Source of the DNA: Anaerolineales bacterium UBA3071
GTDB lineage: Bacteria > Chloroflexota > Anaerolineae > UBA3071
DNA length: 11,285 nt
Assembly: GCA_002366755.1 (NCBI GenBank)
Contig: DFBV01000194.1
Coordinates: 1 to 11,285, forward strand
Direction of reading: 5' to 3'
Below, piece by piece: positions 5,819-11,285 of this stretch. A program made the position numbers and the translations under genes. A model generated the notes under the pieces. It was not told the origin of the DNA. It worked only from the letters and a program-made list of their open reading frames with translations, and ran no database searches. The stretch's first letter is position 1; the number at the start of each line of letters is the position of its first letter.

Positions 5819-6922
5819 ATGTTCATCGGCATTGATGCCAGCCGAGCCTTGCGGGCGCGGCGCACCGGCACCGAGAACTACTCGCTGCAACTCATTCGCC
5901 ACCTGTTGGCGCTGGGAAGCGAGCACACTTTTCGGCTGTACTGCGACCGAGTGCCCCCTGACAGGGTGTTCGGCTCTGAGGCGACTCCGGAACTGCGGGT
6001 GATGCCTTTTCCGCGACTGTGGACGCATGCCCGGCTGAGCTGGGAGATGGTGCGCCAGCCGCCGGATGTGCTCTTCATCCCCGCTCACGTGCTGCCATTG
6101 CATCACCCACGCCGTTCGGTGGTCACCATCCACGATCTGGGCTATCTGCGCTACCCTGAGGCGCATACGCGCAGGCAGCGCACGTATCTGCGCTGGTCTA
6201 CGGGGTGGAACGCTCACCAATCCGCTCATCTGTTGCTTGATTCCGAGACCACCAAGTCTGACCTGGTGGCCCGGTACCGTGTTCCGCCGGAGAAGATGAC
6301 GGTCGTCTACCCCGGGTGGGACGAGACTCTGCGTCCGCTGACCGACGCGGCAGCATTGGCAGCCGTACGGGCTCGCTATGGCCTTGACCGACCGTACATC
6401 CTGCACGTGGGCACGTTGCAGCCGCGCAAGAACCTGGTGCGGCTGGTGGAAGCATTTGCGCGGATGAGAGATGCGGATCTTCGGCTTGTGCTGGCGGGGA
6501 AGAAGGGCTGGCTGGCGGAGCCGATCTACCGGAAGGTGGAGGAGCTGAGGTTAGGCGACGCTGTGCGCTTCCCCGGCTATGTGGAGGATGCAGACTTGTC
6601 GGCGCTCCTTTCCGGTGCAGCCTGCTTTGCCTTCCCGTCGCTGTACGAGGGCTTCGGCTTTCCGGTGTTGGAGGCTCAGGTCTGTGGCACGCCTGTGGTG
6701 GCCTCCAACATCTCTTCCGTGCCTGAGGTGGCTGGTGATGCTGCGTTGCTCGTGGACCCGCACGACACCGAAGCGCTGGCCGCTGCCCTGGCCCGTGTCC
6801 TGCACGATGGAGCTCTGCGAACCGATCTCATCGAGGAGGGCTTCGCCAACGTGCAGCGGTTCTCGTGGCGTCGTTGCGCCGAGCAGACGCTGGCCGTCTT
6901 GGAGAGTGTGGGGCGCGGCTAG
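5819..6922 (+). CDS. Glycosyltransferase family 4 (GT-B fold)
   Basis: The 367-residue protein should transfer a sugar from a nucleotide sugar to a lipid- or glycan-linked acceptor at the cytoplasmic membrane face. The N-terminal Rossmann domain (1-170) starts MFIGIDASRALRARRTGTENY, with the Gly-rich loop of GT4 enzymes, and holds TIHDLGYLRYPE (103-114). The C-terminal domain has HVGTLQPRKNL (196-206), GYVEDADLSALLSGA (253-267) and the EX7E motif in YEGFGFPVLEA (276-286, E277 and E285), then NISSVPEVAGDAALLVDP. Length and motifs are normal. The sugar and acceptor cannot be told. It follows rpiB by one base, has only a weak ribosome-binding site and so may depend on coupled translation. It precedes the WecG/RfaE2 gene by 8 bases. 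Confidence 0.93.
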   Translation: MFIGIDASRALRARRTGTENYSLQLIRHLLALGSEHTFRLYCDRVPPDRVFGSEATPELRVMPFPRLWTHARLSWEMVRQPPDVLFIPAHVLPLHHPRRSVVTIHDLGYLRYPEAHTRRQRTYLRWSTGWNAHQSAHLLLDSETTKSDLVARYRVPPEKMTVVYPGWDETLRPLTDAAALAAVRARYGLDRPYILHVGTLQPRKNLVRLVEAFARMRDADLRLVLAGKKGWLAEPIYRKVEELRLGDAVRFPGYVEDADLSALLSGAACFAFPSLYEGFGFPVLEAQVCGTPVVASNISSVPEVAGDAALLVDPHDTEALAAALARVLHDGALRTDLIEEGFANVQRFSWRRCAEQTLAVLESVGRG

Positions 6923-6930
6923 AGGATAAC

Positions 6931-8247
6931 ATGGGCTGCAGACAGGTACACATACTCGGTGTGCGGGTTGATGTGGTCACCAGCGCCCAGACACTCGACA
7001 TAATAGAGAGGTTCGTGCAAGAGGGCCGGCCGCGGCAGGTAGTCACGGTCAATCCGGAGTTTGTCATGGCGGCCCAGGCGAATGAGCGGTTCCGCCGTGT
7101 GCTGGATGGTGCGGCGCTGGCTTTGCCCGACGGCATCGGTTTGCTCTGGGCAGCCCGTTTCCTCGGCCGACGGTTTCCAGAGCGGGTGTCTGGCTCAGAC
7201 ATCGTGCCCCGTATCGCCGGGCGGGCGGCGGCGCAGGGCTGGCGTATTTTCTTGCTTGGCGCTGCACCTGGCGTGGCTGAGTTGGCCGCGACGCAGCTTG
7301 CCGCTCGACATCCTGGCCTGATGGTGGTGGGGACCTATGCGGGCTCTCCGGTGCTTGCCGAGGAAGATGACATCGTGGCCCGCGTGCGCGCGGCGCGGCC
7401 AGACATCCTCTTTGTGGCCTACGGCGCGCCAGCGCAGGATCTGTGGATCGCGCGCAACCTGGAGCGGCTGCACGTGCCCGTCTGCCTGGGAGTGGGCGGA
7501 ACCTTGGATTTCATCGCTGGGGTGCGGAAGCGGGCGCCCCGGTGGGTGCAGCGGCTGGGGCTGGAGTGGCTGTATCGCCTCCTTCGGGAGCCCTGGCGAT
7601 GGCGGCGGCAGCTCGCGCTGCCGAAGTTTGCTCTTGCGGTGCTGGCGGAGCGGCTCACAAGAACACGAAAGGAACGAAATAAGGAACACGAAAGGAACGA
7701 AATAAGGAAGGATCGAGGTGAAACTTTGGGAGAAGTGGTATCCGCTGCGAAGGCCGAGCAGCGCTGTGCTGCATGGAGGGCCGCCGGCCGCATTGTAGTC
7801 TTCACCAACGGCCATTTTGATGTGATGCACCTGGGACATGTGGATGTCCTACAGCGTGCCCGCGCTCTGGGTGACGTGCTGATCGTGGGCCTGAACAGCG
7901 ATGGTTCGACGCGGCAACTCAAGGGGCCGTTGCGTCCCATCGTGCCCCAGTCGGAGCGAGCGGCGATGCTGGCCGCCCTGGCTTGCGTTGACCTGGTGAT
8001 CATCTACGATGAACTGTCGGCCAGCCACTTGGTGGCCGCGCTGCGCCCCGACGTCTACGTCAAGGGCGGGGACTGGGATCCAGAGCAGGGCCGAGAGGGG
8101 CCGCCCGAGGCAGCGGTAGCGCGCGGCTACGGGGGCGAGGTGCGCTTCCTGCCGTACCTGCCTGGGTTTTCCACGTCCGCTCTGATCCAAACCATCCTCG
8201 ACCGTTTCACGCCGCAGGCCCGCACCGAACCCTCGGACACATCATGA
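6931..8247 (+). CDS. Fused WecG/TagA glycosyltransferase (GT26) and RfaE2-type nucleotidyltransferase
   Basis: One open frame of 438 residues holds two enzymes. Residues 1-240 are WecG/TagA/CpsF: TVNPEF (39-44), ALPDGIG (64-70) with the Asp67 that fits the catalytic base, PERVSGSD (83-90), FLLGAAPGVAEL (107-118), VAYGAPAQDLWI, GVGGTLDFIAG and APRWVQRLGLEWLYRLL. Such enzymes add a ManNAc-type sugar to a lipid-linked acceptor at the membrane. Residues 244-264 (about TRTRKERNKEHERNEIRKDRG) are a highly charged linker translated from the dispersed repeat. Residues 266-438 are RfaE2, described separately. ATG at 6931 has AGAGGA five bases upstream. In most bacteria these are separate proteins; here no stop codon lies between them. 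Whether the cell makes a fusion, a separate RfaE2 or both is open. The stop overlaps the murJ start (ATGA). Confidence 0.85.
   Translation: MGCRQVHILGVRVDVVTSAQTLDIIERFVQEGRPRQVVTVNPEFVMAAQANERFRRVLDGAALALPDGIGLLWAARFLGRRFPERVSGSDIVPRIAGRAAAQGWRIFLLGAAPGVAELAATQLAARHPGLMVVGTYAGSPVLAEEDDIVARVRAARPDILFVAYGAPAQDLWIARNLERLHVPVCLGVGGTLDFIAGVRKRAPRWVQRLGLEWLYRLLREPWRWRRQLALPKFALAVLAERLTRTRKERNKEHERNEIRKDRGETLGEVVSAAKAEQRCAAWRAAGRIVVFTNGHFDVMHLGHVDVLQRARALGDVLIVGLNSDGSTRQLKGPLRPIVPQSERAAMLAALACVDLVIIYDELSASHLVAALRPDVYVKGGDWDPEQGREGPPEAAVARGYGGEVRFLPYLPGFSTSALIQTILDRFTPQARTEPSDTS
7661..7708 (+). repeat. Two tandem copies of the dispersed repeat forming a protein linker
   Basis: GAACACGAAAGGAACGAAAT (7661-7680) is followed by AAG and then GGAACACGAAAGGAACGAAAT (7684-7703, counted to the same end) and AAGG. 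The period is about 23 bases, so successive copies are read in different frames (KERNK, then EHERNEI). The element lies exactly between the WecG/TagA and RfaE2 domains. The TAA in AAATAAGG is out of frame in both copies. Confidence 0.85.
7715..7728 (+). promoter_or_regulatory. Internal ribosome-binding site and TTG start for RfaE2
   Basis: GAGGTGA (7715-7721), a near-perfect Shine-Dalgarno sequence, stands four bases before TTG (7726-7728), giving about seven bases from the AGG core. It lies directly after the repeat and directly before the first RfaE2-like residues (MGEVVSAAK). The position argues that rfaE2 was, and perhaps still is, translated on its own. Confidence 0.65.
7726..8247 (+). 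CDS. rfaE2: RfaE2-type nucleotidyltransferase (alternative product inside the fused frame)
   Basis: Read from TTG, this gives a 173-residue protein like the C-terminal (adenylyltransferase) part of HldE, which activates heptose 1-phosphate with ATP; related enzymes activate other polyol or sugar phosphates. Visible motifs are VFTNGHFDVMHLGHV (25-39) with the nucleotide-binding HxGH at H35-H38, VGLNSDGSTRQLKG (54-67), ACVDLVIIYDE (85-95), RPDVYVKGGDW (107-117) and PGFSTSALI near the end. The family's usual NGCFD reads NGHFD here. The lack of TagD's RTEGISTT argues against glycerol-3-phosphate cytidylyltransferase. It shares frame and stop with the WecG/TagA gene, so it may also be only a domain of the fusion. 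The GT neighbours and MurJ suggest a role in surface-glycan precursor supply. Confidence 0.7.
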   Translation: MGEVVSAAKAEQRCAAWRAAGRIVVFTNGHFDVMHLGHVDVLQRARALGDVLIVGLNSDGSTRQLKGPLRPIVPQSERAAMLAALACVDLVIIYDELSASHLVAALRPDVYVKGGDWDPEQGREGPPEAAVARGYGGEVRFLPYLPGFSTSALIQTILDRFTPQARTEPSDTS

Positions 8248-9833
8248 CCCAAGCAACCGACCCCGCTCGACCTGCAGATCAGGCCGTGCCGAGCCTGGCC
8301 CGTTCCGCCACCATCCTCTCGCTGGGCAATGTCGCCAGCCGCGTCCTGGGCCTGGTGCGGGAGACGGTCATCGCCGACTACTTCGGGGCCACCGGTGCGG
8401 TTAGCGCCTTTCGGCTGGCTGCCCGCGTGCCGACGATGCTCTACGATCTGTTGGTGGGCGGGATGCTCAGCGCTGCGCTGGTGCCCGTGCTCAGTGACTA
8501 TACCCGCCTAGATCGTCGAGAGGAGCTTTGGCAAGCAGCCAGTGTTGCACTCAGTTTCGTGGCCGTCATCCTGGCAGCCGTAGTTCTGGCCGTGGAGCTG
8601 CTGGCCGAGCCTCTCGCCTACCTGCTGGGTACTGGATTGACGCCCGAGTTGCAGGCGGTCACCGCTGGCTCGCTGCGCATCGTCGCTCCGACCGTGTTCA
8701 TCTTCGGCTGCGCGGGCTTCCTGACTGCGCTGCTGTACGCGCTGAACCGTTTCACCTTCCCCGCCTTCTCTGCCGCTGTGTTCAACCTGGGCATCGTCGT
8801 CGCTGTGCCGCTGCTGGCCGGACGGCTGGACATCTACAGCCTGTCCGTTGGCATCCTGGGCGGTAGCCTGGCGCAGTTGCTGATCCAACTGCCGGGGCTG
8901 CGGGACGCTCACCTGCGCCTGCGCTGGGACCTCCAGCATCCAGCGCTGCGCCGCATTGGCAGACTCTACCTGCCTGTCGCCGTGGGACTGGTGGTGGGGC
9001 AGCTTCAGGTGATCATTGACGGCAACCTGGCCACACGCACGGGCGAGCAGTCAGTCGCCTGGATGCAGAACGCGACGACGCTGCGGGAGTTGCCGCTAGG
9101 GCTGGTGAGCGTGGCCATCTCCCTGGCCGCTCTGCCCATGCTTTCCCGCTTCGCCGGCGATGCGGATTGGGAAGGGTACAAGCGCACACTGGCCCGCACG
9201 CTGCGGCTGGTGCTGGTGCTGACGCTACCGGCGGCCTTTGGCCTCTTCGCCCTAGCCGGGCCTGTGGTGCAGCTCATCTTCGAGCATGGCGAGTTCACTC
9301 CCTTTGATACGCTTTGGACGAGTCGAGCGTTGTGGGGCTACATTCCGGGGCTGATCTTCGCCGCCGTAGACTGGCCGCTGAACTACGCCTACTACGCTCG
9401 GCAGAACACCCGCACGCCGACGCTTGTGGGCATCGCTGGCGTGGGGGTGTACCTGGTGGTCGCCTTGACCCTGCTGCGACCGTTGGGCATGATCGGCCTG
9501 GTGCTAGCCGATTCGGCCAAGCACACCTTTCATGCCGTCGCCATGCTGGCGCTGTTGCGGAGGGACATCGGCAACCTGGGCCGGCAGCGGGTTGTGAGCA
9601 CGGCGCTCAAATCGCTGGTGGCCGCGGCGGTGATGGGGGGAGTGATCTGGCGGGCGCTGCCGCCGCTGAACCGTTGGCTGGGCACGGGCACGTTCTGGCA
9701 CGAACTGCTGCTGGTCAGCGTGGCAGGTGGGCTTGGGGCGGTCGTCTACGCCGGCTTGCTGGCGCTGCTGCGAGTGGATGAGTTATGGTTGGTGCGAGAC
9801 CTGGTGGCGCGGCGCCGGGGCGCTTCGCCCTGA
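8244..9833 (+). CDS. murJ: MurJ/MviN-family lipid-linked precursor flippase
   Basis: The 529-residue integral membrane protein belongs to the MOP superfamily, whose MurJ members flip lipid II to the outer face. Many hydrophobic segments (13-14 by eye) run from about residue 22 to 515. The N-terminal signature ASRVLGLVRETVIADYFGA (31-49) keeps the Arg pair (R33, R39) equivalent to E. coli R18 and R24. The next part, ARVPTMLYDLLVGG (60-73), lacks the equivalents of E. coli R52 and E57, and ATTLRELPLG (277-286) has Thr where E. coli has R270, with an Arg two places later. This could be a Chloroflexota-type MurJ or a flippase for another lipid-linked glycan. The ATG overlaps the previous stop by four bases (ATGA), so translation is coupled. 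Its TGA stop lies in a REP-like palindrome. Confidence 0.9.
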   Translation: MTQATDPARPADQAVPSLARSATILSLGNVASRVLGLVRETVIADYFGATGAVSAFRLAARVPTMLYDLLVGGMLSAALVPVLSDYTRLDRREELWQAASVALSFVAVILAAVVLAVELLAEPLAYLLGTGLTPELQAVTAGSLRIVAPTVFIFGCAGFLTALLYALNRFTFPAFSAAVFNLGIVVAVPLLAGRLDIYSLSVGILGGSLAQLLIQLPGLRDAHLRLRWDLQHPALRRIGRLYLPVAVGLVVGQLQVIIDGNLATRTGEQSVAWMQNATTLRELPLGLVSVAISLAALPMLSRFAGDADWEGYKRTLARTLRLVLVLTLPAAFGLFALAGPVVQLIFEHGEFTPFDTLWTSRALWGYIPGLIFAAVDWPLNYAYYARQNTRTPTLVGIAGVGVYLVVALTLLRPLGMIGLVLADSAKHTFHAVAMLALLRRDIGNLGRQRVVSTALKSLVAAAVMGGVIWRALPPLNRWLGTGTFWHELLLVSVAGGLGAVVYAGLLALLRVDELWLVRDLVARRRGASP

Positions 9834-9846
9834 GCAAGTCGAAGGG
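9823..9846. repeat. REP-like palindrome carrying the murJ stop codon
   Basis: CTTCG (9823-9827) pairs with CGAAG (9840-9844) around CCCTGAGCAAGT, and the whole reads CCCTGAGCAAGTCGAAGGG. From memory this resembles a short palindromic motif scattered widely in several GC-rich bacterial groups. The TGA at 9831-9833 is the murJ stop. There is no T-run, so it is not a clear terminator. Confidence 0.55.
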
Positions 9847-9853
9847 TCGCCGG

Positions 9854-9882
9854 TTGACGCCAGGAGCGGGATGGAGTATAAT
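9854..9882 (+). promoter_or_regulatory. Sigma70-type promoter for the TumE-like gene pair
   Basis: TTGACG (9854-9859) and a perfect TATAAT (9877-9882) are 17 bases apart. Transcription would start near 9889, about 30 bases before the ATG at 9918. It lies 20 bases after the murJ stop, so the downstream small genes have their own promoter. Confidence 0.75.
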
Positions 9883-9917
9883 GTGTTCGCAGGCAGAAAG
9901 CAGAGGGGGTGAGTACC

Positions 9918-10202
9918 ATGTCCGTTATGCCACTGGTGAGACAGGTGGCGGTGAAATTGCAGATAGAGCCCGAAGTGTTGGAGCGAGACAGTCTGAAGGC
10001 GTACCTGGAGAAACGTCTGAGGGCAGTCGAATCGCAGCTTTTCTTGTTGACTCACCGCTACGGTGTGCACAACGTGGAAGAACTCGATGAGCTGATTCGC
10101 GCTGGGAAGTATCACGAGTTTGAAGCATTTGAGGACTACTTCGAGTTGGATTATCTCCAGCATCAGCGGAAGCGCCTGCTGGCAGCTTTGGAGGGGGTCT
10201 AG
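9918..10202 (+). CDS. Helical protein, candidate antitoxin partner of TumE-like protein
   Basis: The 94-residue protein is rich in Glu, Leu, Arg and looks almost wholly helical, with a likely coiled-coil stretch (SLKAYLEKRLRAVESQLFLL) and a second one near the end (YLQHQRKRLLAAL). A mid segment reads RYGVHNVEELDELI. No DNA-binding motif is evident. ATG at 9918 has AGGGGGTGAG before it; GTG at 9909 would add three residues. It is the first gene after its own promoter and its stop overlaps the start of the TumE-like gene by one base, the layout expected for an antitoxin before its toxin. That role is inferred from position; from memory, similar helical proteins often precede DUF6516 genes. Confidence 0.75.
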   Translation: MSVMPLVRQVAVKLQIEPEVLERDSLKAYLEKRLRAVESQLFLLTHRYGVHNVEELDELIRAGKYHEFEAFEDYFELDYLQHQRKRLLAALEGV

Positions 10203-10555
10203 TGCCGTCTCTGGCTCAGTTGGCGCGCATTGCGGAGATCGAGTTCTCGTCCGTCGTAGTGGATACCATAATGATGGGCTCCAAGCTACGGCTGTTGTTG
10301 ACCGACAGTAGCCATATGGACGTGTGGGTTTCGCAGGAACTGCGCAACCGCTTCGGGTTTCACTGGGAGCGTCGACATCTTGATGGGCTGATTTTCCGTT
10401 ACGACAACTTTCCTGACGTGAAGTGGCAGCATCTGGACACCGCGCCTTTTCACTTTCACAATGGTACCCAGGAGGACGTAGAAGCAGCCCCATTTGCTCA
10501 AGATGTGCTTCAAGGCTTTCGGGACTTCCTGGCTTTCGTTGTCAGGCAGATTTAG
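10202..10555 (+). CDS. TumE/DUF6516-like putative toxin
   Basis: The 117-residue protein has a beta-rich N-terminal half (FSSVVVDTIMMGSKLRLLLTDSSHMDVWVS in outline) and the diagnostic block FHWERRHLDGLIFRYDN (53-69), followed by FPDVKWQHLDTAPFHFHNGTQEDVEAA-type sequence with several His, and a helical end (VLQGFRDFLAFVV). These match my recollection of the DUF6516 family, annotated as TumE of the TumE/TumA toxin-antitoxin type. The biochemical activity is not known to me. The GTG start overlaps the upstream TAG (TAGTG) and follows GGAGGGGG closely, so it is translationally coupled to the helical partner. Being intact and promoter-proximal, it should be expressed. Confidence 0.75.
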   Translation: MPSLAQLARIAEIEFSSVVVDTIMMGSKLRLLLTDSSHMDVWVSQELRNRFGFHWERRHLDGLIFRYDNFPDVKWQHLDTAPFHFHNGTQEDVEAAPFAQDVLQGFRDFLAFVVRQI

Positions 10556-10577
10556 CTTGAAGCCACTGGTGAAATGG

Positions 10578-10793
10578 ATGAGTGCTGAACGAATCGAGGA
10601 ACTGAAACGGGCAATGCAGACTCTGCGAAATAAACACGGCCAGTTCGACCGGCTCGAAAGAAGGCTGGTTCGGAAAGGCGTGACAGCAGACGATCACACG
10701 CTCTACGCTGATTGGCTTGAGTGGCAAGCCATTCGCTACGAGTTGGCGGAACTGATCGGCTCGTTCGAGATGACAGATGGATTGCTTGCATAA
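10578..10793 (+). CDS. Small helical protein of unknown function
   Basis: The 71-residue charged protein (SAERIEELKRAMQTLRNKH, then LERRLVRKG, then WLEWQAIRYELAELIGSF) looks like two or three helices with coiled-coil character and has no Cys or membrane segment. ATG at 10578 is preceded by GGTGA at a suitable distance; a longer frame upstream would overlap the TumE-like gene and gives an unlikely N-terminus. It begins 22 bases after the TumE-like gene and could be a third member of that unit. I do not recognise the family. Confidence 0.6.
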   Translation: MSAERIEELKRAMQTLRNKHGQFDRLERRLVRKGVTADDHTLYADWLEWQAIRYELAELIGSFEMTDGLLA

Positions 10794-10809
10794 GGAGCGA
10801 TAGCGTTCA

Positions 10810-11088
10810 ATGGCCAAGAAATCAAAACGTAGGAGTAAGGCGAGGAAGAGGAAGGCGGCGCGACGGCCACAGTTGCAGCGCCCGGTGACCAGGCCGGTGC
10901 CTGAAGCGGAGAAGGAGACGCCGCGAGTAGCTGCTGCGCGGCGAAAGGCAGCACCAACCCGGACGGCACAGCCCCAGGTAAACTTCGCCGAGGAGTATAG
11001 CTACGTCTACACCGACCTGAAGCGGGTGGCCATCATCGCTGCAGCCATGCTGGTCATCCTGATCGTGTTGTCCTTCGTCATCACGTGA
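10810..11088 (+). CDS. Small basic tail-anchored membrane protein
   Basis: The 92-residue protein has a very basic, Lys/Arg/Ala/Pro-rich and probably disordered N-terminus (1-58), a short segment FAEEYSYVYTDLKRV (59-73), and one C-terminal membrane helix (about 74-91, AIIAAAMLVILIVLSFVI) that ends the protein. The basic side should stay in the cytoplasm, where it could touch nucleic acid, ribosomes or lipid head groups; this is inference. AAGGAG lies 12 bases before the ATG, somewhat far. It starts 16 bases after the previous gene and is the last gene in the window. Confidence 0.75.
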   Translation: MAKKSKRRSKARKRKAARRPQLQRPVTRPVPEAEKETPRVAAARRKAAPTRTAQPQVNFAEEYSYVYTDLKRVAIIAAAMLVILIVLSFVIT

Positions 11089-11099
11089 GAAGAAGGATG

Positions 11100-11171
11100 T
11101 AGACAAGTACACAGGGAAACAAGTAGACAAGGAAACAGGGAAACAAGTACGCAAGGAAACAAGTGGATAAG
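11100..11171 (+). repeat. Octamer tandem array, left arm (TAGACAAG-like, nine units)
   Basis: Nine consecutive 8-base units run without a break from 11100: TAGACAAG, TACACAGG, GAAACAAG, TAGACAAG, GAAACAGG, GAAACAAG, TACGCAAG, GAAACAAG, TGGATAAG. The pattern alternates loosely between TAGACAAG and GAAACAAG. It starts 11 bases after the last gene. No coding frame is credible here. Confidence 0.85.
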
Positions 11172-11193
11172 GAGGAACGCGCCCGGTCTGTTC

Positions 11194-11257
11194 CTTGTCT
11201 ACGTGTATCCTTGTCTACTTTTCTACTTGTCTACTTGTCCACTTGTCTACTTCCGTA
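11194..11257 (+). repeat. Octamer tandem array, right arm (CTTGTCTA-like, eight units)
   Basis: Eight consecutive 8-base units run from 11194: CTTGTCTA, CGTGTATC, CTTGTCTA, CTTTTCTA, CTTGTCTA, CTTGTCCA, CTTGTCTA, CTTCCGTA. CTTGTCTA is the reverse complement of TAGACAAG, so this array faces the left arm. GGAAC (11174-11178) and GTTCC (11190-11194) close an 11-base GC-rich loop between the arms. The transcript could fold into a long imperfect hairpin. Nothing recognisable follows up to the window end. Confidence 0.85.
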
Positions 11258-11285
11258 CTCCGCCCAAGCTTCGAACAGCGCGTGG

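Noticed and set aside
7726..8247. TagD-type glycerol-3-phosphate cytidylyltransferase
   Set aside because: The TagA-like neighbour made this tempting, but the RTEGISTT motif of TagD is absent and the length, LKGPLRP and VKGGDW segments fit RfaE2.
11100..11257. CRISPR array
   Set aside because: Units are 8 bases with no spacers and reverse orientation halfway; no cas gene is nearby.
1..11285. tRNA, rRNA, transposase or prophage genes
   Set aside because: No tRNA-like cloverleaf, rRNA segment, transposase, integrase or terminal inverted repeat pair with target duplication was recognised.

Overview
The window is a dense, GC-rich (roughly 60-65% by eye) bacterial chromosome segment with housekeeping, cell-envelope and toxin-antitoxin genes and several families of short interspersed repeats. 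The gene set suits a Chloroflexota bacterium, perhaps Anaerolineae-like: a secreted, membrane-anchored peptidase MA-like protein, a MurJ homologue with a divergent cavity, WecG/TagA next to RfaE2, and a short basic tail-anchored protein. This placement is an inference from protein style; no rRNA or other decisive marker is present.

Left part, minus strand (about 3099 down to 88): a good sigma70-type promoter (TTGCCT-N17-TATAAT) drives lepB (signal peptidase I), a small CPxC protein, a secreted gluzincin-type metallopeptidase with a C-terminal membrane anchor, and ppa (inorganic pyrophosphatase). A strong inverted repeat lies between the peptidase and ppa.

Middle, plus strand (3142 to about 9833): a second, back-to-back promoter (TTGACA-N17-TAGAAT) with a GC-rich, foldable leader of about 107 nt starts a tightly packed run: Cof-type HAD phosphatase, tsaC (tRNA t6A synthesis), a Phd/RelE-type toxin-antitoxin pair, rpiB, a GT4 glycosyltransferase, a WecG/TagA (GT26) glycosyltransferase joined in frame to an RfaE2-type nucleotidyltransferase, and a MurJ/MviN flippase. 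Genes overlap or lie within a few bases, so co-transcription is likely. The last four look like a surface-glycan and envelope module: sugar activation, two glycosyl transfers and a lipid-linked flippase.

Right part, plus strand (9854 to 11285): a third promoter (TTGACG-N17-TATAAT) precedes a two-gene unit whose second gene matches the TumE (DUF6516) toxin-like family, with a helical partner upstream and another small helical protein downstream. A small basic tail-anchored protein follows. The window ends in two convergent arrays of an 8-bp repeat (nine TAGACAAG-like units, then eight CTTGTCTA units).

The most unusual signal is a 12-bp repeat, GGAACACGAAAG. It occurs at three places, each at a gene's 3' end: just after ppa, inside the last codons of rpiB, and in the join between the WecG and RfaE2 domains. 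At the last site the repeat has no stop in the reading frame, so two normally separate enzymes are read as one protein, yet a strong ribosome-binding site and TTG start for RfaE2 remain directly after it.
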